A stretch of DNA of 64,000 nt, taken from the NCBI GenBank assembly GCA_963702055.1, contig OY969702.1:1488001-1552000 (forward strand). Reading direction: 5' to 3'. This document shows, piece after piece, positions 57,374 through 64,000 of the stretch (its first letter is position 1; every line of letters starts with the position of its first letter). The notes beneath the pieces were generated by a model, which did no database searches, was not told the origin of the DNA, and was given only the letters and a program-made list of their open reading frames with translations. This stretch comes from CAWINX01 sp963702055. Lineage in GTDB: Bacteria > Actinomycetota > Thermoleophilia > Solirubrobacterales > 70-9. Made by a program: the position numbers and the translations under genes.

Positions 57374-57403
57374 AGGAGGGGCGCGCACCGAGCCGCCCCT
57401 CCT
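57374..57403. terminator. Hairpin after the acyl-CoA dehydrogenase remnant
   Basis: AGGAGGGGC / GCCCCTCCT, perfect 9-bp stem with a 12-nt loop, no T-tract. It lies between the remnant and the convergent surface-protein gene. Confidence 0.45.
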
Positions 57404-57416
57404 CAGGCCTCATGGA

Positions 57417-58154
57417 CTATTTCGTACCCAGAACGTCGACGCCGCCGAAGGTTGCGGTGATGCCGCTGCCCGAAGTGCAGTTGCCGGACGCGAGCATCGA
57501 GATCGTGTGGTTCTGGTTGGAGGTGGGCTCGAACCGCGTTCCGGCGCCGAGGCCGGTCCACGGACCCACCTCGGCTCGGCTCGTCACCGTACCGCTGCCG
57601 GTATCCGAAACCGAACCGAAGGAAATGATGTCGGGTGGGTTGAGCACCGCTGGGTTCGCCGTGTCGAGTTGGACCGCAACCGTAACGTTTCGAGGCTGGG
57701 TGCAAGTCGACTGGAAGGTCACATCGAGCGCCCCGAGGAACTGGTCGTCCTCTCCTGCCAGTTGGGTGTAGGTCGCGTCGTTGAGCGCGAACTGCTGGAG
57801 GGACCCCGTCAGCGCCAGGGGAGTGTTGCCGCTCGCCTTGTGCACGATCTGCGTGAAGGGCGTGCTCGCGGCGTTGATGTCAGTGCCGGTCAGGGATCCG
57901 TTCTTGACCTTGTTGCCATTCACGGCGTTGTTCTTGATCTTTGCGGTAGTGATCGCGTTGTTCTTGATCTTTGCCGTGGTGATTGCGTTCCTCTTGATTT
58001 TCGCCGTGGACACCGCGTTCCTCTTCAGCTGCTTGGTGCCGACGCTGTTCTTGCCGAGGCCAGCGGCGATCGCGGTCGCGCCGCCGAGGACGAGGAACAC
58101 TGCGAGGGACGACATCACGTTCGCGTACGTGACGCGCTTGCGAATCTGCTTCAC
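57417..58154 (-). CDS. Exported surface protein with short internal repeats
   Basis: 245 residues. Signal or anchor helix VMSSLAVFLVLGGATAIAAG. Residues about 33-90 are a repeat of the form (K)NAxxTAKIKxN: NSVGTKQLKRNAVSTAKIKRNAITTAKIKNNAITTAKIKNNAVNGNKVKNGSLTGTDI. The C-terminal 140 residues look like a beta-rich domain (FTQIVHKAS...CTQPRNVTVAVQLDT...ISMLASGNC). Proteins of this layout are common in Solirubrobacterales, as I recall; their role is unknown. Confidence 0.8.
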   Translation of the reverse strand: MKQIRKRVTYANVMSSLAVFLVLGGATAIAAGLGKNSVGTKQLKRNAVSTAKIKRNAITTAKIKNNAITTAKIKNNAVNGNKVKNGSLTGTDINAASTPFTQIVHKASGNTPLALTGSLQQFALNDATYTQLAGEDDQFLGALDVTFQSTCTQPRNVTVAVQLDTANPAVLNPPDIISFGSVSDTGSGTVTSRAEVGPWTGLGAGTRFEPTSNQNHTISMLASGNCTSGSGITATFGGVDVLGTK

Positions 58155-58283
58155 GAGATCTCCTTCGGTTGAGAAACGGGAATGGCGCCGAGTGGACGAG
58201 AGGTTTTCCCCTACTCAATTTCGCCGATCGGCTTGCACCCTCGCAGGTTCATCGTCTCGTTGCAAGCAAGATGGACGGGCAGC

Positions 58284-59336
58284 TCAGCCGCGGCGCTCGG
58301 CCTCGTCGGCCGCCTCGGCGAGGCGCTCGACGATCCGCGCGAACTCCTGGATGCCAGGGTCGACCTTGCCGTACTGGCCCGCCGCGTAGCGCGCGTAGAC
58401 GCCCTCGAGGATGATCGCCAGCTTCCAGTAGCCGAGGGCGACGAAGAAGTCGAGCTGATCGAGGTCGCGGCCGGAGCGCTCCGCGTAGCGGGACCTCAGC
58501 TCCTCGCGGGTCGGGAAGCCCGGCGCCAGGTTGGCGGGCTGGCCGAGCGCGATCGTCTCCTCGCCGCGCTCGGGCCAGTAGACCATCAGCAGGCCGACGT
58601 CGGCAAGCGGATCGCCGAGGGTGCAGAGCTCCCAGTCGACCACCGCGGCGACCTCGCCGCTCGGCGCCAGGATCATGTTGTCGAGCCGGTAGTCGCCGTG
58701 GACGATCGTCGCCGGGCCCTGCTCGGGGATGCGCGCTGCGAGGCGGGCGTGAACGTCGTCGATCGCCGCCAGATCGCGGGTCTTCGACTTCTCCCACTGC
58801 CCGTGCCAGCGACGCAGCTGGCGGGCGACGTAGTCCTCCTTGCGGCCGAGGTCGCCGAGGCCGACCGCGTCGGGGTCGACCGCATGGATCGCGACCAGGG
58901 TGTCGGCGACGCGCTCGCCGATCGCCCGCCGGTCCGCCTCGTCGGGGAACGCCTCGGCCTCGGCCAGCCCGCGCAGGATCGGCCCCTCGACGAACTCCAT
59001 TGCGTAGAAGGGAGCGCCGTTGACGCTCTCGTCCTCGCAGAGCCCGACCACCGGAGCCACGGGCACCTCGGTGCCCCCCAGCGCCGAGACGACCTTGTAT
59101 TCGCGTCCCATGTCGTGGGCGGAGCCGAGCCGCTTGCCCAGCGGCGGCCTGCGCAGCGCCCAGCGGCGCCCGGTCGCATCGGAAACCCCGTAGGTCAGGT
59201 TCGAATGGCCGCCGGCGATCCGTTCGAAGGAGAGGGGCAAATCGACCTCGGGGACGTGCTCGGCGAACCACTCCTCCACCCCCGCCCGGTCGATCCCCTC
59301 CGGGGCGTCGGCGGTGCGTGTAGCCTCGTCCTCCAT
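58284..59336 (-). CDS. APH-family phosphotransferase (ACAD10/11-like kinase)
   Basis: 350 residues from ATG 59336. Aminoglycoside-phosphotransferase fold: GGHSNLTYGV nucleotide loop, WALRRPP lysine/arginine strand, the catalytic HGDYRLDN and the metal-binding VVDWELCTLGDPLADVG. The ALRRPP and GYWKLAIILEGVYARY texts match the kinase domain that in eukaryotes is fused to acyl-CoA dehydrogenase 10/11. An acyl-CoA dehydrogenase gene lies 2.3 kb away, which suggests a role with hydroxy-acyl substrates. Confidence 0.88.
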   Translation of the reverse strand: MEDEATRTADAPEGIDRAGVEEWFAEHVPEVDLPLSFERIAGGHSNLTYGVSDATGRRWALRRPPLGKRLGSAHDMGREYKVVSALGGTEVPVAPVVGLCEDESVNGAPFYAMEFVEGPILRGLAEAEAFPDEADRRAIGERVADTLVAIHAVDPDAVGLGDLGRKEDYVARQLRRWHGQWEKSKTRDLAAIDDVHARLAARIPEQGPATIVHGDYRLDNMILAPSGEVAAVVDWELCTLGDPLADVGLLMVYWPERGEETIALGQPANLAPGFPTREELRSRYAERSGRDLDQLDFFVALGYWKLAIILEGVYARYAAGQYGKVDPGIQEFARIVERLAEAADEAERRG

Positions 59337-59366
59337 AGTGGCGCAAGCATATTCAGGGGTCGTCGC

Positions 59367-60605
59367 TTGAGCCCATCGCTGGCCAACCGGCTGCGCATCG
59401 GGTTCGCGATCGCCTTCGCCCTGCTGGCCGCGATGGCGGTGATCGGCGTCGGCCGCTTCATCCAGCAGCGTCAGGACTTCGAGGACGCGATCGCCCGCTC
59501 CTACCAGGTCGAGATGGCGGCTCAGGTGCGGCTGGCGCGGGGAGTGAGACCGGTGGCGGCCCGCACGACGATCGCCGCCCAGCATGTGCGCCGTCAGCAG
59601 CTCAACGACAACATCTCCGGCGACACGCGCGACACCGCGCTGCTGGTCGCCGCCGGCCTGATCGCCGGCCTGACCGGCGCCCTGCTGCTGTTCAGCGGCC
59701 TGATCGCCTCGATGCGGCGACCGCTGGAGGAGCTGGTCGAGGCGGCCGGGCAGCTCGCCGGGGGCGACCGTTCGGCGCGAGTCGAGGTCGGCGGGCTCTC
59801 GGAGACCGCGACCCTTGGTGCCGCCTTCAACGAGATGGCCGACGAGCTGGAGCGCGAGGCGGGCAAACGCGACGAACTCGACCGGATCAAAGACGAGTTC
59901 GTGCTCACCGCCTCCCACGAGCTGCGCAGTCCCCTCACCTCGGTGCAGGGCTTCGCCGAGCTGTTGATGCTCGAGCGCGAGAAGCTCAGCCCCAAGCAGG
60001 CCGAGACGGTCGAGATCATCCTCGACAACTCACGCCACCTGGTCCGCCTCCTCAACGACCTGCTCGACCTGGCGCGCAGCGACGCCGGGCGGCTCGCGAT
60101 CAAGCCCGTGCCGACCGAGGTGGGGCCGTTGATCGAGGACGCGATCCGCACGATGCGCGCCCAGACCGAGTCCTCGGGACAGGCCCTGGAGGCGGAGATC
60201 GAGCCTGACCTGCCGCGGATCGCCGCCGAGCCGGACCGGATTCGCCAAGTACTGGTGAATTTGCTTACCAATGCGCATGAGTACTGCCCCGAAGGAGCGT
60301 CGATTCGGGTGACAGCGGCGCGCGCCGGTGCTGAAGTGGAGATTGCCGTGATCGACGACGGACCGGGAATTCCCCCAGAGCAGATGGAGCGCATCTTCGA
60401 CCGCTTCACCCGCGGCGACGCCGGACTGACCCAGCGGGTCGGCGGCACCGGCCTCGGCCTGGCGATCTCCAAATCCCTGGTCGAGCTGCACGGCGGCACG
60501 ATCGCCGCCGAGGACACGCCGGGCGGCGGCGCCACCTTCCGGGTCACCCTCCCGGCCGCGGTCGCCGAGCAGAGCCCAAGCCCGACCGGAGCGCGGAGCC
60601 GATGA
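59367..60605 (+). CDS. HAMP-domain sensor histidine kinase
   Basis: 412 residues from TTG 59367 (GGGG lies about 7 nt upstream). Helix 1 (LRIGFAIAFALLAAMAVIGVGRF), a short sensor loop, helix 2 (TALLVAAGLIAGLTGALLLFSGLI), HAMP (RRPLEELVEAAGQLAGGDRSARVEV), then the DHp domain with His184 in TASHELRSPL and the ATPase domain with NLLTNAHEYCPEG, DDGPGIP and GGTGLGLAISK. The 3' end overlaps the response-regulator gene by 4 bp. Confidence 0.93.
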   Translation: MSPSLANRLRIGFAIAFALLAAMAVIGVGRFIQQRQDFEDAIARSYQVEMAAQVRLARGVRPVAARTTIAAQHVRRQQLNDNISGDTRDTALLVAAGLIAGLTGALLLFSGLIASMRRPLEELVEAAGQLAGGDRSARVEVGGLSETATLGAAFNEMADELEREAGKRDELDRIKDEFVLTASHELRSPLTSVQGFAELLMLEREKLSPKQAETVEIILDNSRHLVRLLNDLLDLARSDAGRLAIKPVPTEVGPLIEDAIRTMRAQTESSGQALEAEIEPDLPRIAAEPDRIRQVLVNLLTNAHEYCPEGASIRVTAARAGAEVEIAVIDDGPGIPPEQMERIFDRFTRGDAGLTQRVGGTGLGLAISKSLVELHGGTIAAEDTPGGGATFRVTLPAAVAEQSPSPTGARSR

Positions 60606-60973
60606 CGCCGCGAGTGCTGATCGCCGACGACTCCGAGACGATCCTGCTGCTGATGCGGACGAGGCTGGAGATGGCGGGCTATGACGTGGAGACCGCGATC
60701 GACGGCGAAGAGGTGATGGAGGCGGTCCACCGCAAGGGCCCCAACGGCGGCCCCGACATCCTCCTGCTCGACGCGATGATGCCCCGCAAATCCGGCATCG
60801 ACGCCCTGCGCGAGCTGCGCGCCGAGGGAGTCGACACCCCAGCCCTGATCGTCAGCGCCCACCAGGACGGAGAGGACGCCGCCGCCCCCACCGACCTCGA
60901 GGTGAGCGGCTACGTGGCCAAGCCGATCGATTTCGAGAGCCTGCTTGCGAGCATCGAAGAGCTGACTCGGTAG
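60602..60973 (+). CDS. Single-domain response regulator
   Basis: 123 residues, receiver only: acidic Asp9/Asp10, phospho-acceptor Asp57 in ILLLDAMMP, Ser85 in the Thr position and Lys107 in VAKPID. No output domain. It is translationally coupled to the histidine kinase upstream, so it is its likely partner, perhaps in a phosphorelay. Confidence 0.93.
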   Translation: MTPRVLIADDSETILLLMRTRLEMAGYDVETAIDGEEVMEAVHRKGPNGGPDILLLDAMMPRKSGIDALRELRAEGVDTPALIVSAHQDGEDAAAPTDLEVSGYVAKPIDFESLLASIEELTR

Positions 60974-61063
60974 GACGGGCCGGGTTCCCCTCGCCGGACT
61001 CGCAGTTCAGCTGGACCGACGATTGCACGAAAACGCCTGTCCGGTAGATAGTCTGCTCGCCGT

Positions 61064-61309
61064 GTGGCCGACTTTCCGTCGCTCAAGGCACAGCAGTTAC
61101 TCGCTGTCCTGGCTCGAAAACCTCTCTGTTATGCCGCCAAGCCCGGCAAGAGGCGCAAGGGCTCGCATCGCCACTTGGTATCCAGCGCCGGATACCCAGA
61201 CATTGGGTTCTGGGCGCACGACAAGGACACATTGAAAGGCTCCGTGGTCAAAGACATTCTGGTGAAGCAGGTCGGCCTCACCGAGTCCGAGGCGCGTAAG
61301 CTGGTTTAG
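61064..61309 (+). CDS. hicA: HicA-type mRNA interferase toxin
   Basis: 81 residues from GTG 61064. The double-stranded RNA-binding-like fold is visible in ADFPSLKAQQLLAVLARKPLCY and the catalytic histidine in GSHRHLVS; KDILVKQVGLTESEARKLV is the typical C-terminus of HicA proteins. It would cleave mRNA when free. The hicB gene follows after 7 bp. Base composition is clearly less GC-rich than in the flanks. Confidence 0.82.
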   Translation: MADFPSLKAQQLLAVLARKPLCYAAKPGKRRKGSHRHLVSSAGYPDIGFWAHDKDTLKGSVVKDILVKQVGLTESEARKLV

Positions 61310-61316
61310 GAGAGCA

Positions 61317-61613
61317 ATGAGAACCGTAGTCGTGAAATATCGGAAGGAAGCAGACGGAGCCTGGATCGGAACGTCCTCGGACATGCCCGGCTACGTCGCG
61401 CATGGCGACAGCTTCGATGAGGCTCGTGGACGCGCTCAAGAGGGCTTGCCCTGGTTCGCCGACGAGCCCGACATGCTGATCGCCCATGTTGCCGGGGAGA
61501 ACCTGGAGGCAGCCGGAACTCACTCGCCCAACGTCACGTTCGGGATCACGAAAACTTCGCAGCCCCGTCCGAGGTATATCGCCCCCGAGCTTTCCGGCAC
61601 CCGACCCGCATAG
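61317..61613 (+). CDS. hicB: HicB-type antitoxin
   Basis: 98 residues. The partial RNase H-like HicB fold: VVVKYRKEADGAWIGTSSDMPGYVAHGDSFDEARGRAQEGLPWFADEP. The C-terminus (HSPNVTFGITKTSQPRPRYIAPEL) lacks a clear HTH or RHH, so DNA binding is uncertain. It is paired with hicA in the toxin-first order usual for the family. Preceded by AGGAG 6-10 nt before the ATG. Confidence 0.8.
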   Translation: MRTVVVKYRKEADGAWIGTSSDMPGYVAHGDSFDEARGRAQEGLPWFADEPDMLIAHVAGENLEAAGTHSPNVTFGITKTSQPRPRYIAPELSGTRPA

Positions 61614-61624
61614 ACTCTCAGCCC

Positions 61625-62026
61625 GTGCAGGTCACCCTCATGCTCTGCGATGCCGCCCAGGAGATGGGCGGCAAACTCTACATTTTGGGAGCTGGCTGGT
61701 CGCAGCTACACCAGCCAGATGTGCCGACGCCTATGGCGCTAGCGATCCTCATCAGGGTCCCTTGGGATCAAGCCAACGAAAAACATGGATTTGAGGCTGT
61801 CCTGATGACCGCAGACGGGGAGCAGGTCGAATTTGATGGAAATGAGGTGGCAGCTAAGGGTGAATTCGAGACTGGTCGGCCAGCGGGACTGAAGCGTGGG
61901 ACCGACCTAGATCTTCCAGCCGTTCTCAGCTTCAACGGCCTAGCCCTGCCTGCGGGCGGGTATAGGTGGGAGGTCTTCGTAGATGGGACTCAAATGGCCG
62001 TTGCACCATTCCGTGTCAATGGCTGA
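61625..62026 (+). CDS. Hypothetical protein (DUF6941-like)
   Basis: 133 residues from GTG 61625. QVTLMLCDAAQEMGGKLYILGAGWSQLHQPDVPTPMALAILIRVPWDQANEKHGFEAVLMTADGEQV is, as I remember it, the signature of an actinobacterial family listed as DUF6941, and the beta-rich C-terminus ALPAGGYRWEVFVDG fits. The function is unknown. The gene is AT-richer than the rest of the window and lies 11 bp after hicB. Confidence 0.72.
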   Translation: MQVTLMLCDAAQEMGGKLYILGAGWSQLHQPDVPTPMALAILIRVPWDQANEKHGFEAVLMTADGEQVEFDGNEVAAKGEFETGRPAGLKRGTDLDLPAVLSFNGLALPAGGYRWEVFVDGTQMAVAPFRVNG

Positions 62027-62044
62027 GGAACAGGAGAGGCGATC

Positions 62045-62206
62045 ATGGCGACGACATCTAATCCCGTAGGCAGCCCGATCATTCGGGACCTGACCCCGAA
62101 GCCCCGCGAATCGAACCACCCAGAGGCTAAGAAGTTCGAGGACTTGGCGGCGAAGGTCGTTCAGGTGCCGAAGCACGAGATAGACGAGCAACGCAAAGAT
62201 CGCTAG
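62045..62206 (+). CDS. Small hypothetical protein
   Basis: 53 residues: MATTSNPVGSPIIRDLTPKPRESNHPEAKKFEDLAAKVVQVPKHEIDEQRKDR. The hydrophilic sequence ends in KFEDLAAKVVQVPKHEIDE, similar in style to small actinobacterial and phage proteins of unknown role. AGGAGAGGCG lies upstream of the ATG at good spacing. It is followed by the next gene after 4 bp. Confidence 0.55.
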   Translation: MATTSNPVGSPIIRDLTPKPRESNHPEAKKFEDLAAKVVQVPKHEIDEQRKDR

Positions 62207-62210
62207 GAAC

Positions 62211-62471
62211 GTGATGATCATTCGCGTTCGGGTTGAAGGGCCACTCGATGTCGCCCCTAAGGCGGTTATCGCATTGGTCAACGAGATCGAGGCCCGCGGC
62301 CATACGTTTCTGCTGAAAGACACCGAAGCAATGGAGACCGGGACTGGTTGGGTTGCAGTCGAGGTTGCGAGCGATGATCAATCAGCTGCACAGGCTGAGG
62401 TCGAAGACATGATCGGAGCGGTTCCTGGCGCAGATGGCATTCTGACTGCCGCTGATCCCCAAGACGATTAG
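62211..62471 (+). CDS. Small hypothetical protein
   Basis: 86 residues from GTG 62211 (MMIIRVRVEGPLDVAPKAVIALVNEIEARGHTFLLKDTEAMETGTGWVAVEVASDDQSAAQAEVEDMIGAV). Beta-alpha-beta pattern, acidic end, no motif recognised. ATG 62214 is an alternative. It shares the lower-GC composition of its neighbours from hicA onward and is the last gene of that group. Confidence 0.55.
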   Translation: MMIIRVRVEGPLDVAPKAVIALVNEIEARGHTFLLKDTEAMETGTGWVAVEVASDDQSAAQAEVEDMIGAVPGADGILTAADPQDD

Positions 62472-62649
62472 CTGGGGCGTCCAGTCGCCTCCGCGAAGGT
62501 GAGGCGACGCCCTGCAGCAGCCCGCACGACAGCTCAAAGCGGCGTCAAGGGACAGCCCCGCCCCCCATCAAAGCGTGCTGAAGCTCGCGATTAGCTTCTC
62601 CTCGTGAGTGAGATGCGCTCGGCCTGAGCGTCTTTCAGAGACGCTTGTT
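62472..62649. other. Gap after the low-GC islet (left part)
   Basis: No gene seen. It holds a small hairpin GCGTCT-TTCAG-AGACGC at 62628-62644 followed by TTGTTG, which could be a weak terminator for the upstream genes, and AAGCT...AGCTT near 62580-62598. Confidence 0.5.
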
Positions 62650-62770
62650 GGGGAGGTCGAGGGGTGCCTTCTGGACACGGCGGTCTCTTTTTCGCACTGG
62701 CAAGTCAGCGAGAGAAATCCAACTTAGAGGCGAAAAAGGCAGCGCCCAGAAGGCACCCCTCGACCTCCCC
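62650..62770. repeat. 121-bp inverted repeat with perfect 25-bp ends
   Basis: GGGGAGGTCGAGGGGTGCCTTCTGG (62650-62674) and its exact complement (62746-62770). Inside, CGGTCTCTTTTTCGC pairs imperfectly with GCGAAAAAGGCAGCG. It ends 10 bp before the DEAD-box gene stop. No transposase is inside; it looks like a MITE or a strong structured terminator. Confidence 0.75.
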
Positions 62771-62779
62771 TTCAACCAC

Positions 62780-64000
62780 TCAACTCTTGGCGATCTCCAA
62801 GCGGATCTCTTTGCCCTTCAGCTTGGTCCCGTCCAAGAACTCGACGGCGTGCTCGGCGCGGTCGGGGGCAACCTCGACGAAGGAGAAGCGGTGCAGGACG
62901 CGGACGTCGTGGATCGCCTCTTCGGGGATGACCGCCCCTTCGCGGAGGGCCCAGCGCAGGTCCTCCTCGGTGATGCCGCTGCGCTCGCCGCGGTTGACGA
63001 AGAGCTTGACGCTCTTGCTCTCGTCGTCGTCGCCCTTGTCCTCATCGCTCCCGCCGTCTTCGCGCTCTGTCGGCTCGGTCGGCGCAGTCGTCTTCGTTCG
63101 CTCGGGGCGCTCGCGGCGACGCGGCCTTGGGGCGTGCTCGAGGCGCTCCTCGGGGCTCTCCCACTCGCCGATCGAGGTCTTCACGTCGCGCTCGATGCGG
63201 CCGATCTCGTCGCGCTGGGCGGGGGTGACGAGGGTGATCGCGCGGCCGGTGCGGCCGACCCGGCCGGTGCGGCCGATCCGGTGGACGTAGACCTCGGAGG
63301 AGTCGGGGACGTCGAAGTTGATCACGTGGGTGACGTGCTCGATGTCGAGGCCGCGCGCGGCGATGTCGGTCGCCACCAGTAGCCGCACCCGGTGGTCCTT
63401 GAAGGCGATCATCACCCCGTCGCGCGAGCCCTGGCTCATGTCGCCGTGCAACGCCTTGACGTCGAGCCCTTTGTCCTTCAGCGTCTTCTCCAGGCGGGAG
63501 GCGCCGATCTTGGTGCGGGTGAAGATGATCGCCTGCTCGGGCTCCTCCACCTTCAGCAACTGGACCAGCCGGGCAGCCTTCTCCTTGGCCGGGACCTCGA
63601 CGAAAGCCTGGGCGATCGCGTCGACGGTCAGCTTTTTCGGGGTGATTTTGATCGTCACCGGGTCGTACATGTAGCCCTCGGCGAGCTTCTTGATCGGCGG
63701 CGGCATCGTCGCCGAGAAGAGCGCCGTCTGGCGGCCGCTCGGGCACATCCGCAGGATCTTCTCGACGTCCTCGATGAAGCCGAGGTCGAGCATCTCGTCG
63801 GCTTCGTCGAGGACGATGTAGCGCGCCGCGGTGAGGACGAGGGAGCGGCGCGACATCAGGTCCATCATCCGCCCGACCGTGGCGACGACGACGTGGGCGC
63901 CGGCCCGCAGCTGCGCCTGCTGGGATTTGATCGGCGCGCCGCCGAAGACCGCGACGATCTCGACGTCGAGGTGCTCGGCGTAGGCGCGCAGCGCCTGGGT
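62780..64000 (-). CDS. DEAD-box RNA helicase, 3' part (cut by window edge)
   Basis: At least 406 residues, open at the window end. Visible motifs: GG (VFGGAPIKSQ), motif Ib ATVGRMMD, motif II DEADEML, motif III FSATMPP, then the second RecA domain with IIFTRTK, VATDIAARGLDIEHVTHVINFDVP and HRIGRTGRVGRTG. An Arg/Glu-rich linker is followed by a DbpA-type RNA-binding domain (RSGITEEDLRWALREGAVIPEEAIHDVRVLHRFSFVEVAPDRAEHAVEFLDGTKLKGKEIRLEIAKS). It remodels ribosomal or messenger RNA. Motif Ib has Val where Pro (TPGR) is usual. Confidence 0.93.
   Translation of the reverse strand, partial: TQALRAYAEHLDVEIVAVFGGAPIKSQQAQLRAGAHVVVATVGRMMDLMSRRSLVLTAARYIVLDEADEMLDLGFIEDVEKILRMCPSGRQTALFSATMPPPIKKLAEGYMYDPVTIKITPKKLTVDAIAQAFVEVPAKEKAARLVQLLKVEEPEQAIIFTRTKIGASRLEKTLKDKGLDVKALHGDMSQGSRDGVMIAFKDHRVRLLVATDIAARGLDIEHVTHVINFDVPDSSEVYVHRIGRTGRVGRTGRAITLVTPAQRDEIGRIERDVKTSIGEWESPEERLEHAPRPRRRERPERTKTTAPTEPTEREDGGSDEDKGDDDESKSVKLFVNRGERSGITEEDLRWALREGAVIPEEAIHDVRVLHRFSFVEVAPDRAEHAVEFLDGTKLKGKEIRLEIAKS

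Overview
The window is a very GC-rich bacterial chromosome segment. I read it as actinobacterial, probably class Thermoleophilia (Solirubrobacterales and relatives). That assignment is inference from several signs: frequent GTG and TTG starts, a class II (B12) ribonucleotide reductase, a double-length ThyX, an F420/deazaflavin-type nitroreductase, a surface protein with repeats of the NSVGTKQLKRNAV type, and a complete nuoA-N operon. I saw no tRNA, rRNA, CRISPR array, phage gene or transposase.

Layout. 1-3297 (minus): replication genes holB (partial), tmk and an archaeal-looking topA. 3375-10117: a sugar-nucleotide epimerase, a siroheme-pathway dehydrogenase, a hemolysin-III/PAQR protein, nrdJ and a secreted trypsin-like protease. 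10206-18220: an alpha/beta hydrolase, a FtsX-type ABC exporter pair, a HAD phosphatase with an MFS exporter, a thioesterase and a CAP protein. 18334-23699: msrB, a LuxR-type response regulator, serS, cytochrome c, small redox enzymes and a small nucleotidyltransferase module. 24297-39088: nuoABCDEFGHIJKLMN, respiratory complex I, with nearly every junction overlapping. 39091-44059: acyl-CoA ligase, AEC transporter, glyoxalase-like protein, a VapBC pair and an SGNH hydrolase. 44185-54719: double ThyX, a second ABC exporter, CBS protein, several unknown proteins, flippase-like membrane protein, sulfotransferase and a RibD-C reductase. 54759-60973: acyl-CoA dehydrogenase, a toxin-antitoxin/HTH cassette, a surface repeat protein, a phosphotransferase and a histidine kinase/response regulator pair. 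61064-62471: a lower-GC islet with HicAB and three small unknown genes. 62780-64000: a DEAD-box helicase, partial.

The most unusual feature is a population of about 45-55 bp palindromes. They share a common centre (roughly TTTTCCCC-g-TATAG-GGGGcAAAA) but carry different, internally base-paired outer arms. Fourteen clear or degenerate copies are listed here. They sit just after stop codons, between nuo genes, and in three cases inside genes, where they add a stop-free peptide. Further unrelated inverted repeats of about 100 bp lie inside nuoC and nuoG, between genes, and as a two-copy family whose outer arms differ but remain complementary. The nuo operon alone carries six such structures. The arrangement resembles the palindromic elements inserted in genes of Rickettsia, but I know of no description of it in this lineage.

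A second striking structure is a 1.2 kb toxin-antitoxin and HTH cassette at 56022-57247. It lies between two 120-bp copies of the 3' end of the acyl-CoA dehydrogenase gene, which is the footprint expected of an inserted islet.
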